NCBI GenBank assembly: GCA_019931185.1
Contig: JAINDK010000046.1
Location: 1-33,235, forward strand
Reading direction: 5' to 3'
Source of the DNA: Bryobacter sp. CoA8 C33
GTDB taxonomy: Bacteria > Acidobacteriota > Terriglobia > Bryobacterales > Bryobacteraceae
Length of the DNA: 33,235 bases
Below, in pieces: positions 24,077 through 30,602 of this stretch. The notes under the pieces are model-generated. The model saw only the letters and a list, made by a program, of their open reading frames with translations. It was not told the DNA's origin and did no database searches. The position numbers and the translations under genes were made by a program. Every line of letters begins with the position of its first letter. Position 1 is the stretch's first letter.

Positions 24077-24733
24077 CTAGGGTACATGACGAATCACGAT
24101 TCCCCGGTATCCTTTTTTCCGCAGTCTTTCTCGCAACGCCTCAGCTTGCTCGCGCGTTCCCTCCCCGGCAATGACCCGGTAGCGCGCCGGCTTGCCTTCG
24201 CTCTCGCTCACCCGCGCCACGCCAACGCTTGATTCGAGCTTCCTTGCTTCCTCCTCGGCTCTCTTCCTGTCGCTCCACGCCGCCACCTGCACTCCATATC
24301 TCTCCCGCACTCCATCCCGCGGCGCCTCGATCACCACCAGCTTCACCGGCGCCGTCCCCGGTCCAATCATCGACAACTCCTCGGCCGCCCGCCGCGACAC
24401 ATCGAGTATCCGCTTCTTCACAAACGGACCGCGATCCGTGATCCGCAACTTCACCTTCTTCGCGTTACTCTCATTCTCCACTTCCACCCACGTACCAAAC
24501 GGCATCGTTCGGTGCGCCCCCGTTAGTTCATGCATGTCATAGATCTCGCCATTCGCCGCCCGCCGCCCATGATAAGGCTCTCCGTACCAGCTCGCGATGC
24601 CGCGCTCCGTATACCCCGGCTTCACGCTCTTCACGGCCACTCGTCCCGGTGTCATCACTCTCGTCTTTTTGCCGCAGGATGTCGTCAGTATCGCCGCGCA
24701 GCCAATGAATACAAGGGTCCGGATCATATGCAT
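24077..24733 (-). CDS. rlpA: RlpA-like septal ring lytic transglycosylase with SPOR domain
   Basis: A 218-residue envelope protein. The N-terminus (IRTLVFIGCAAILTTSC) is a signal with a near-lipobox at C20, so it is probably a lipoprotein. The double-psi beta-barrel domain covers about 44-130, with GIASWYGEPYHGRRAANGE, H74 in TGAHRTMPFGT and D100 in LRITDRGPF, the His and Asp needed for cleavage of denuded glycan strands. A SPOR peptidoglycan-binding domain (about 145-218) follows. RlpA proteins act at the division septum. The gene is divergent from the Ala/Lys/Pro repeat protein gene. MHMIR gives two alternative starts. Confidence 0.92.
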   Translation of the reverse strand: MHMIRTLVFIGCAAILTTSCGKKTRVMTPGRVAVKSVKPGYTERGIASWYGEPYHGRRAANGEIYDMHELTGAHRTMPFGTWVEVENESNAKKVKLRITDRGPFVKKRILDVSRRAAEELSMIGPGTAPVKLVVIEAPRDGVRERYGVQVAAWSDRKRAEEEARKLESSVGVARVSESEGKPARYRVIAGEGTREQAEALRERLRKKGYRGIVIRHVP

Positions 24734-24811
24734 CGCTATAAATCAATTCTACGTCTTTACGTTTTAATCATTTCAAACGCCCGTCGTTGTGGCCCAAAAT
24801 GCATTTTTTTC

Positions 24812-24840
24812 TTGACTTTGTTTTCGAAAGACTTTATATC
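24812..24840 (+). promoter_or_regulatory. Sigma-70 promoter of the Ala/Lys/Pro repeat protein gene
   Basis: TTGACT (24812-24817) and TATATC (24835-24840) are separated by 17 bases in an AT-rich stretch. This is the most consensus-like promoter in the window and predicts a strong start near 24847. Confidence 0.75.
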
Positions 24841-24849
24841 TGAAGCACT

Positions 24850-24870
24850 GAGTCCTCCATAGGGGGACTC
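24850..24870 (+). promoter_or_regulatory. 5' leader hairpin
   Basis: GAGTCCTCC and GGGGGACTC pair over nine positions (one G-U) around an ATA loop, only a few bases after the predicted transcription start. Such a 5' hairpin may protect the messenger from decay; a regulatory role is possible. Confidence 0.5.
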
Positions 24871-24898
24871 GATTTAATGTTAGGGAGAATGATTCGAA

Positions 24899-25069
24899 AT
24901 GAAGAACGCTACCAAGGCTCCGGCGAAGAAAGCCGCTCCAGCCAAGAAGGCCGCTCCGGCTAAGAAAGCCGCTCCGGCCAAGAAAGCCGCTCCGGCCAAG
25001 AAGGCTGCTCCGGCCAAGAAAGCCGCTCCGGCCAAGAAGGCTGCTCCGGCTAAGAAGGCCGGCAAGTAG
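24899..25069 (+). CDS. 56-residue Ala/Lys/Pro repeat protein, histone H1-like
   Basis: The ATG at 24899 opens a frame of 56 codons: MKNATK, then APAKK, seven perfect repeats of AAPAKK (24932-25057) and AGK. The product is extremely basic, with no acidic residue, and resembles the lysine/alanine/proline-rich tails of bacterial histone H1-like proteins, AlgP and actinobacterial HupB, which bind DNA non-specifically. I infer a nucleoid or RNA-binding role. AGGGAG lies about ten bases upstream. A strong promoter, a leader hairpin and an excellent intrinsic terminator enclose the gene as an independent unit. The 18-base DNA repeats vary synonymously (AAG/AAA, GCC/GCT), so the peptide repeat is under selection or amplification is not recent. 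Confidence 0.8.
   Translation: MKNATKAPAKKAAPAKKAAPAKKAAPAKKAAPAKKAAPAKKAAPAKKAAPAKKAGK
24917..25057 (+). repeat. Tandem 18-base coding repeats
   Basis: One partial (15-base) and seven full 18-base units of the form GCCGCTCCGGCCAAGAAG occur head to tail with only synonymous differences. They encode AAPAKK. Repeat-number variation by slippage is likely between strains. Confidence 0.9.
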
Positions 25070-25092
25070 TCCAACCCAATTCACTTCAACCT

Positions 25093-25121
25093 GGGCCCCG
25101 TTCGCGGGGCCCTTATTTTTT
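25093..25121 (+). terminator. Intrinsic terminator with TTCG loop
   Basis: GGGCCCCG (25093-25100), TTCG, and CGGGGCCC (25105-25112) form an eight-pair stem closed by a stable UUCG loop. TTATTTTTT follows. It ends the Ala/Lys/Pro repeat gene, and the T-tract coincides with the end of the convergent methyltransferase gene. Confidence 0.93.
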
Positions 25122-25964
25122 CTCCAGCAACATCACCTCAAAGCTTTCACCCATCCCGAAAAGCAACGTCCTCAATTGCATTCCACCCAATAAATTCAGT
25201 CCTTCCAGTACATCCTCCCCCAGTCCCATGATCGATGCCCGCAGCGTCTCCTGGCTCCTGATAATCCATCCCGCCGCCCGCGCATCCGCTACCAGCGCAT
25301 CCCAATCCACGTGCGCCGTGATGTCGGCTTCCCCCGGATCACGCAACACCTCCTCGCTCGCCACATGCCGCCGGTAGCTCATCAGCGACCCGTTCGGAAA
25401 CCGCGCCCACTCCCGTCCCTTGTACCCATAGTCGATCACGATGTAGCAGCCTTCCTCAAGCGAGGCGTAGGCCCGCGCCAGCATCTCTCTCGCCCCCGGC
25501 CTCTCTTCTCTCACTCCCTCTTTCGGTGAGTGCGGATGCCAGGCAAACCGGCCCCCTTCCCGCTTCACCCGCAACAGTGTCCCATCCTGCTTGAGATCCA
25601 CCGGCATCGCGTCGAATAATTCGTTCGAAAACAAAACACTGCGATTTGTTTTGGGAATTTCCTCACCCGCCTCCACTCGCCAATACACCGCTTCCTTCAT
25701 CTCCTCGCCCATCTCCCCCCGACCCGCTCCCATGTCGACAAAGCTCTCATAGCCCGGCACTAGCGCTGCCGCCAGCGTCCTCACATAAGCGCCAAACACC
25801 GGCTGCAGTTGCGCCGCTGTATAGTAATCGCCCCCGCGTCCAAATACATCCCGGCGGTAATACCCCCACGTCTCGTCATACAGCGCCATCTCCATGAAAA
25901 CCGAAAACGGCACCGGCCCCTCCCGCTCGATCCGCTCGGCGATTTTGCGCTCCAGTTCCTTCAC
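25113..25964 (-). CDS. SAM-dependent methyltransferase, MidA/NDUFAF7 family
   Basis: A 283-residue class I methyltransferase of the COG1565 family. Its mitochondrial homologue NDUFAF7 methylates an arginine of a complex I subunit; bacterial targets are mostly unknown. The N-terminal signature covers VPFSVFMEMALYDETWGYY and GGDYYTAAQLQPVFGAYV (residues 18-61). SAM motif I is FVDMGAGRGEM (75-85), followed by LFSNELFDAMPVDL and YIVIDYGYKG. It is shorter than the usual 350-400 residues of the family. Its start is eight bases from the ATG-proximal region of the divergent DUF4440 gene, so promoters must overlap. Confidence 0.87.
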   Translation of the reverse strand: MKELERKIAERIEREGPVPFSVFMEMALYDETWGYYRRDVFGRGGDYYTAAQLQPVFGAYVRTLAAALVPGYESFVDMGAGRGEMGEEMKEAVYWRVEAGEEIPKTNRSVLFSNELFDAMPVDLKQDGTLLRVKREGGRFAWHPHSPKEGVREERPGAREMLARAYASLEEGCYIVIDYGYKGREWARFPNGSLMSYRRHVASEEVLRDPGEADITAHVDWDALVADARAAGWIIRSQETLRASIMGLGEDVLEGLNLLGGMQLRTLLFGMGESFEVMLLEKK

Positions 25965-25981
25965 AAGCTATAGTGTCCTCG

Positions 25982-26395
25982 ATGAAGCTGCTCCCTGCCA
26001 TCCTTCTTGTTCTCAGCCTCGGCGCCGCCCCGCCCGACGACATCCGCAAAGTCCTCGACACCCAGGCCGCCGCCTGGAATCGCGGCGATATCGAAGCCTT
26101 CGTCTCCGCCTACGACAACTCCCCCTCCATCACCTTCATCGGCAAGGAGGTCTCCCGCGGCTACAACGGCGTCCTCGAGCGCTACCGCCGCAACTACGCA
26201 AGCAAAGACCAGATGGGCGCCCTCCGTTTCTCCGATGTCGAAGTCCGCATGCTCGGCCAAGACCACGCCCTCGTCATCGGCGCCTTCCATCTCACCCGCG
26301 CCGCCGCCGCCGGCGGCAATGCCTCCGGCCGCTGGACTCTCATCGCCCGCCGCACCCCCGCCGGCTGGAAGTTCATCCACGACCACACCAGCTAA
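25982..26395 (+). CDS. DUF4440/SnoaL-like secreted protein
   Basis: A 137-residue protein with a signal peptide (MKLLPAILLVLSLGAAPP) and an NTF2-like cone fold of the DUF4440 type: IRKVLDTQAAAWNRGDIEAFVSAY at the start, ITFIGKEVSRGYNGVLERYR in the middle and WTLIARRTPAGWKFIHDHTS at the end, the typical W-K-I-x-D-H finish. Such domains bind small ligands or act as accessory enzymes; nothing specific can be said here. I use the ATG at 25982; a GTG at 25973 is in frame but adds only three residues. The stop overlaps that of the convergent lipoprotein gene by four bases. Confidence 0.85.
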   Translation: MKLLPAILLVLSLGAAPPDDIRKVLDTQAAAWNRGDIEAFVSAYDNSPSITFIGKEVSRGYNGVLERYRRNYASKDQMGALRFSDVEVRMLGQDHALVIGAFHLTRAAAAGGNASGRWTLIARRTPAGWKFIHDHTS

Positions 26396-26877
26396 TACGG
26401 AATCCGCGCCGCGAACTCCTTGCCCGCCTCCACCGCCTCGGCCTCGCTCAAGCCCGCCACGCCCCCAATGTAGCTCCCCTTGGCGAATACAAACAGCGGG
26501 CCCGCCGCCGTATTCTCCGCGTAATAGCCGCCATAGCTCGCCACGAACTTCGGCGCCTCCATCTGATTCTTGATGTCGAAGATGTAGTTGCCCGCCTGCC
26601 CCGCGCTCCGGCACCGGATCAGAATCAACCGGTATTCCTGCTTCCCCTTCTCGTAGCTCGCCAGATTCCCTCCCCCCAAATACGGTAAACCCAGCAGCCC
26701 CTTGTCCACCACCGTCACGCTCTTGCGCCCCGCCGGCGGAAACCGCACATCCTCGGCGATTACCCGCGGCAACTCCGGCGGCTCGAACCTCCGTGCTTGC
26801 TCCTCCACCCGCGCTCCCCCGCCGCATCCCCCCAGCAACACCGCCATCGCCAACCACCCGCTCGCTTTTGCTCTCAT
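26392..26877 (-). CDS. Hypothetical lipoprotein
   Basis: A 161-residue protein with a clear lipoprotein signal (MRAKASGWLAMAVLLGGC, lipid-modified C18). The mature part contains VTVVDKGLLGLPYLGGGNLASYEKG, a strand-rich centre YRLILIRCRSAGQAGNYIFDIKN, and GPLFVFAKGSYIGGVAGLSEAEA near the end. I do not recognise a family. It is anchored presumably in the outer or inner membrane facing the periplasm. Its start lies 18 bases from the divergent four-cysteine miniprotein. Confidence 0.75.
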   Translation of the reverse strand: MRAKASGWLAMAVLLGGCGGGARVEEQARRFEPPELPRVIAEDVRFPPAGRKSVTVVDKGLLGLPYLGGGNLASYEKGKQEYRLILIRCRSAGQAGNYIFDIKNQMEAPKFVASYGGYYAENTAAGPLFVFAKGSYIGGVAGLSEAEAVEAGKEFAARIPY

Positions 26878-26895
26878 ATCGCGCGATCATAACAG

Positions 26896-27108
26896 ATGCC
26901 CATGTCGCCAGGCCTTTGCGCCATCTGTCAGTTCGCGCGCCGTATCGTCAACGATCGGGGCAGTGTCTTTCTGCAATGCCAACGCGCCAAGGACGACCCC
27001 AACTATCGCAAATACCCCCGCCTCCCCGTTCTCGCCTGCCCCGGCTTCGCTTCTAAAGGTACTGCCCTGCCTCAATCATCTCCCGCAGAGCCGCCGGATC
27101 CCTCGTAA
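26896..27108 (+). CDS. Four-cysteine miniprotein, probable zinc-binding
   Basis: A 70-residue protein (or 68 if the ATG at 26902 is used). The first 51 residues contain C8-x2-C11, C28 and C48 spaced like a small zinc ribbon, together with ARRIVNDRGSVFLQC and DPNYRKYPRLPVLACPGF. Tryptophan-free, Arg-rich and without signal peptide, it is likely cytoplasmic. I recall similar short proteins with the KYPRLPV motif but know no function. The 3' end overlaps the convergent asparaginase gene by 56 bases, and the tail after residue 52 is low-complexity antisense to it. No Shine-Dalgarno is seen. Confidence 0.6.
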   Translation: MPMSPGLCAICQFARRIVNDRGSVFLQCQRAKDDPNYRKYPRLPVLACPGFASKGTALPQSSPAEPPDPS

Positions 27109-28045
27109 CCCCCAGCGCCAGCATCAACAGAATCCGCGCCTTCGGCCCCGTCAGATTGCCCGCGAAGATCACTCCCCGCCGCCGCAGATCTTTTCCGCTC
27201 CCCTCATAAGCGTATGTGTCCAACACCCGTCCCTGCGCACACCGGCTTGCGATCAACACCGGCAGCCCCGCGTCAATCGCCCGCTGTATCGCCGCAAGCG
27301 TCATCGGCGGCACATTGCCCCGCCCCGTTCCTTCAATCACGATCCCCCGCGCCCCCATCTCCCGCGCCGCGTCGATAAACCGTCCGTCCGCCCCCGCGTA
27401 CATCTGAAACAGGTCCACCCGCTCTTCCATCGCCCACGTCCGCACTCTTTGCCGGAACTTCAATCGCCGCGCAAAAAACACCCGGTCCTGATCGACGATC
27501 CCCAACGGCCCGAACACCGGCGATTGAAAGGTCTCGATCGCTTGCGTGTCCATCTTCGTCGCATACGCCGCCGCATGGATCGTCTCATTCAACAACACAA
27601 ACACCCCCTGGCCCCTCGCCTCCACATCGAGCGCTACCCGCATCGCCGCCCGCACATTCGCCGGCCCGTCATAGCTCAGCTCCGAAGCATTTCTCATCGC
27701 CCCGATCACCACCACCGGCTTCTCGCTGTCCTGCCGCAGATCCAGAAAAAACGCCGTCTCCTCGAGCGTGTCCGTCCCGTGCGTCACCACCGCCCCGCTC
27801 ACATCCTCTCGCGCCAGAACCTCCCCCAGCCGCTCGCTCAATTCCCACATATGCCGCGGCGTCATCTGCGGCCCCGCCAGCCGCGCGAAATTCACCACCT
27901 CCACTCCCCCCAGCCGCCACAGCTCCGGATCATGCGCCAGGATCTCCTCCCCGCCCAGCGCCGGCACGGCTCCTCCCTTTTCCGCATCCACCCGCATCGA
28001 GATCGTCCCCCCGGTAAAGAAAAACACTACTTTGTCTGCTTTCAT
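27053..28045 (-). CDS. L-asparaginase
   Basis: A 330-residue asparaginase/glutaminase-family amidohydrolase that releases ammonia from L-asparagine. The nucleophile loop is TGGTIS (11-16, T14), and the second catalytic segment is THGTDTLEETAFFL (88-101, T91-D92). GAMRNASELSYDGPANV and IVIEGTGRGNVPP follow, as in the family. No signal peptide is present, so it is probably cytoplasmic. I start at the ATG at 28045, which has GGGAGG seven bases upstream and begins just before the first strand (VVFFFTGG). An open extension to 28159 is low-complexity and unlikely to be translated. Confidence 0.92.
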   Translation of the reverse strand: MKADKVVFFFTGGTISMRVDAEKGGAVPALGGEEILAHDPELWRLGGVEVVNFARLAGPQMTPRHMWELSERLGEVLAREDVSGAVVTHGTDTLEETAFFLDLRQDSEKPVVVIGAMRNASELSYDGPANVRAAMRVALDVEARGQGVFVLLNETIHAAAYATKMDTQAIETFQSPVFGPLGIVDQDRVFFARRLKFRQRVRTWAMEERVDLFQMYAGADGRFIDAAREMGARGIVIEGTGRGNVPPMTLAAIQRAIDAGLPVLIASRCAQGRVLDTYAYEGSGKDLRRRGVIFAGNLTGPKARILLMLALGVTRDPAALREMIEAGQYL

Positions 28046-28049
28046 CAAT

Positions 28050-28054
28050 CCTCC
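28050..28054 (-). promoter_or_regulatory. Shine-Dalgarno deciding the asparaginase start
   Basis: GGAGG on the minus strand lies four to five bases before ATG 28045 and rules against the upstream in-frame start at 28159. Confidence 0.6.
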
Positions 28055-28176
28055 CGATCCGAACCCGTCTTCCATCCTTCCTTCCCGGCGCTTTGTTTTC
28101 AGTCCATTTCCTCTCCCAGTTCCACGCCCCAGGCCATCCCGTTCTCCCCCCTCAATCATGTTAATCTGTGAGGGAA

Positions 28177-28437
28177 ATGGCTTACGTTATCGCAGAGCCC
28201 TGCATTGGGACCAAAGACACCGCTTGTGTGGATGCCTGCCCGGTCGACTGCATCCACCCGAAGAAAGATTCCGAAAAGTTCGAAGGCGAAAAGATGCTTT
28301 ACATCGACCCGGTCGAGTGCATCGACTGCGGCGCCTGCGTTCCGGTCTGCCCGGTTTCCGCCATCTTTGCCCTCGACGACCTCCCCGAAAAATGGGCCAA
28401 TTTCGCCCAGGAAAACGCCACTTACTTCGGCCGGTAG
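28177..28437 (+). CDS. Ferredoxin, 7Fe/8Fe type
   Basis: An 86-residue electron carrier with two iron-sulfur clusters. The first half has C9, C17, C21-P and C25 (PCIGTKDTACVDACPVDC); the second has the regular C-x2-C-x2-C-x3-CP in ECIDCGACVPVCPV. The spacing C9-x7-C17-x3-C21 is typical of seven-iron FdxA-like ferredoxins, with one 3Fe-4S and one 4Fe-4S cluster. The ATG at 28177 gives MAYVIAEPC, the normal start; a GTG nine bases upstream is in frame. It is divergent from the asparaginase gene and overlaps the convergent queD stop by 16 bases. Confidence 0.94.
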   Translation: MAYVIAEPCIGTKDTACVDACPVDCIHPKKDSEKFEGEKMLYIDPVECIDCGACVPVCPVSAIFALDDLPEKWANFAQENATYFGR

Positions 28438-28793
28438 CCCGCCGAGCACTTCTCGGTTTCAAACAATCTCACATAGCTTACCCGGGCGCTCGTACCATCG
28501 AGCGCCCGCGCTACTTCATCGTGGAAAAACTTCGCCAGGTTCTCCGCGCTCGGCTGCACCACGTCAAACGGCGGAATCTCGTTCAGAAACCCATGGTCGA
28601 AGCGGTCAATCCACGGCTTCAACGCCTGCTTGATCACCTCAAACTCCACCACCATCCCCAACTCGTTCAACGCCTCGCCCTCCACCGTGATCTGCACACG
28701 ATAGTTATGCCCGTGGATCTGCGCGCACTTGCCCGGATAGTCCTTCAGAAAATGAGCCGCCGAGAACGGCTGCTCCACAATCACTTCGTACAT
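28422..28793 (-). CDS. queD: 6-carboxytetrahydropterin synthase QueD
   Basis: A 123-residue enzyme of the pyruvoyl-tetrahydropterin synthase fold, converting dihydroneopterin triphosphate to 6-carboxy-tetrahydropterin in synthesis of queuosine and other 7-deazaguanines. Zinc ligands H14, H27 and H29 lie in SAAHFL and QIHGHNY, catalytic C23 in GKCAQ, and the family segments DHGFLNE, PSAENLAKFF and ETEKCSAGY are present. Other queuosine genes are not in the window. It is the last gene of a leftward group after the glycerophosphodiesterase and creatininase-like genes, which have no evident link to it. Confidence 0.94.
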   Translation of the reverse strand: MYEVIVEQPFSAAHFLKDYPGKCAQIHGHNYRVQITVEGEALNELGMVVEFEVIKQALKPWIDRFDHGFLNEIPPFDVVQPSAENLAKFFHDEVARALDGTSARVSYVRLFETEKCSAGYRPK

Positions 28794-28810
28794 CTTCCTT
28801 CAGCATAGCT

Positions 28811-29656
28811 TCACCGCGCCGCCCACTTCAGCGACCTCTCATAGGCCGCCTTCACGATCCCCGCCCGGTACTCGGCCAGCTCCCGCCCTAATTGCCGCAG
28901 TTTTTCCAAGGGCTCCAGCTTCACCCCATGCAGACTCATCCGCCCCGCCTGCCGCCTCTGCTCGGCCCGGATCAACCGCGGGTCAAGCGCCGCCAGTTGC
29001 GCCTCGTAGTAAATGTCATCGTGTATGCCGTCGCGCGTATGCGCCGCCGCCGTCGAACCCGTGCTCGCCTCCCTCTGCACGATCCCCTTCCTGGTCAGAA
29101 ACTCATGGCTCCACGGGTCCTGCGTATAAAACTCCTTCAGATAATGCACCCGCGCCCCCCGGCCCTTCCAGAGCGCGTTCAGCTCCGCCGCCACCCGCTC
29201 CATCCCCTTCTGGTTCCCCCCGCTATCCCCCACCAGCACAATCTGGCGAAACCCATGCGCCCGGTAGCTCCGGCATAAATCCCGCAACAGCGCCACAAAC
29301 GTGCTCTCCTCCACGCTCACCGTCCCCGCATAGCGCATATGCCCCTCGGCCGGCTCGATCCTGCCTTCCGGCACAAACCGCACCACCGGCGCCACCAGCG
29401 CATTGCCCAGCGCCCGCGCCACATAGGGCAGCACCAGCTCCAGCACATAGTTGTGCTTGCCCCCCGCCACGTAGGGCCCGTTCTGCTCGATTCCTCCCGT
29501 GCCGATCACGATCGTCGTCTGGCCCGCCTTCACCGCATCGCGCACCTCCATCCACGTCATCTCTTCCGTCCACACACTCTCGGCCGCCGCGATCGGCCGC
29601 GGCGTATCCACGCCTTGCCATGGCTGCAGCCACAGCGCCATCAGGATTTCCAGCAT
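28811..29656 (-). CDS. Creatininase-family protein with altered metal ligands
   Basis: A 281-residue member of the creatininase/creatinine amidohydrolase family. The chain has GTGGIEQNGPYVAGGKHNYVL (52-72) where the classical motif has Glu, Gln, His and later Asp: here E57 is kept, the His is N59, and H68-N69 stand near the Asp position. The later HGGN motif reads D144-S-G-G-N-Q149, lacking its His. Possible replacement ligands are H68 and H106. It may bind metal differently or hydrolyse another amide or lactam. The start MLEILMALWLQPWQG is weakly hydrophobic and could be a poor signal. It lies 17 bases before queD and 33 after the phosphodiesterase gene. Confidence 0.8.
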   Translation of the reverse strand: MLEILMALWLQPWQGVDTPRPIAAAESVWTEEMTWMEVRDAVKAGQTTIVIGTGGIEQNGPYVAGGKHNYVLELVLPYVARALGNALVAPVVRFVPEGRIEPAEGHMRYAGTVSVEESTFVALLRDLCRSYRAHGFRQIVLVGDSGGNQKGMERVAAELNALWKGRGARVHYLKEFYTQDPWSHEFLTRKGIVQREASTGSTAAAHTRDGIHDDIYYEAQLAALDPRLIRAEQRRQAGRMSLHGVKLEPLEKLRQLGRELAEYRAGIVKAAYERSLKWAAR

Positions 29657-29689
29657 GCGGCGAGTCTACACCACTCCCCGCTTCCCCCC

Positions 29690-30547
29690 TTAGCGCAGCC
29701 CCCGGCCCTTCATCCAGGCAATCAGCCCCGCCGGATCATCCGTGATGATCGCGTCCACCCCCGCCTCCACCAGCGCCGCCCATGTCTTCTCGTCATTCGC
29801 CGTCCACGCCACCACCTTCATCCCCGCCCCGTGCGCCCGCTCCACCTCCGCCTTCGTCGTCAAGCGGTAATGCGGGCTCACGATCGCAAAGCCCTTCGCC
29901 TTCGCCTCGCTGATGTAATCCCGCCCCGTCGCCCCGGGCCCCGCCGGATACAGCGCCGACGTGCGCACCCGCGGCGCCAGCTTCCGGCACGCCTCGAGCG
30001 TGCGCCAGTCAAAGCTCTGCAGGATCAGCCGCTCCTCAAGCCCATGCCGCCGCACCTGCTCGATTACCATCCGCGTAAATTCCTCCGGCTCCGGCGTCAG
30101 CCCCGGCCGCGCCGAAAAGCTCTTCGTTTCAATGTTCAGATCCACCTTCCGCCCCCGCGCCAGCTCAAGCACCTCCTCCAGCGTCGGCACCCGCGTGCCC
30201 GGCGCCGTCTTCTGCCGCGCAAACTCCGCGTTCTGCTTCGCCCCGCAATCCCATTGCTTCAATTCCGCGAGCGTCATCTCCCGGATCACCCGCGTCTTCG
30301 CCCCCGCCGGTCCCGTGCAGATCCGCTCGTTCATCTCCGGGTCATGCGACACCACCAGCACGTTGTCCCGCGTCACGGCCAGATCGAGCTCAAGGGCGTC
30401 CACCCCCTGCTCGAGCGCATACACAAAGGCCGGTATTGTGTTCTCCGGCATCGCCGCCCGCGCCCCCCGGTGCCCGTGTACCTCGATCTTCTCCCCGCCC
30501 ATCACGCTCATCACCACGCTCATCGCCAGCCAGCATTTCCTCATCAT
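29690..30547 (-). CDS. Glycerophosphodiester phosphodiesterase
   Basis: A 285-residue GDPD-family enzyme that splits glycerophosphodiesters into glycerol 3-phosphate and an alcohol. Active-site residues are visible: H26-R-G in EVHGHRGARA, PENT (34-37), E53 and D55 in ALELDLAVT, and H68 in VSHDP. The chain ends with the usual VVAWTANDEKTWAALVEAGVDAIITDDP barrel closure. The start MMRKCWLAMSVVMSVMGGEK is a short signal, so it acts in the periplasm or outside. It is divergent from the Gfo/Idh/MocA gene, with about 55 bases between start codons. Confidence 0.93.
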   Translation of the reverse strand: MMRKCWLAMSVVMSVMGGEKIEVHGHRGARAAMPENTIPAFVYALEQGVDALELDLAVTRDNVLVVSHDPEMNERICTGPAGAKTRVIREMTLAELKQWDCGAKQNAEFARQKTAPGTRVPTLEEVLELARGRKVDLNIETKSFSARPGLTPEPEEFTRMVIEQVRRHGLEERLILQSFDWRTLEACRKLAPRVRTSALYPAGPGATGRDYISEAKAKGFAIVSPHYRLTTKAEVERAHGAGMKVVAWTANDEKTWAALVEAGVDAIITDDPAGLIAWMKGRGLR

Positions 30548-30590
30548 TCGTCAGGATATACTCAGAACGTTTCAACCCCTTGACAATCCG

Positions 30591-30596
30591 AAAGGA
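30591..30596 (+). promoter_or_regulatory. Shine-Dalgarno deciding the TTG start at 30603
   Basis: AAAGGA stands six bases before TTG 30603. The frame is open far upstream, and this site together with the Tat signal fixes the true start. Confidence 0.7.
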
Positions 30597-30602
30597 TCCT
30601 CC

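Noticed and set aside
24917-25057. Repeat array considered as CRISPR
   Set aside because: Units are directly adjacent without spacers and in phase with a reading frame.
28046-28159. N-terminal extension of asparaginase to 28159
   Set aside because: The extension is Gly/Arg-rich without family similarity, and the ATG at 28045 has a strong Shine-Dalgarno.
26702-28171. Rightward frame of 489 codons across the asparaginase
   Set aside because: The Arg/Pro/His-rich translation is antisense to asparaginase, which has full catalytic motifs and a Shine-Dalgarno.
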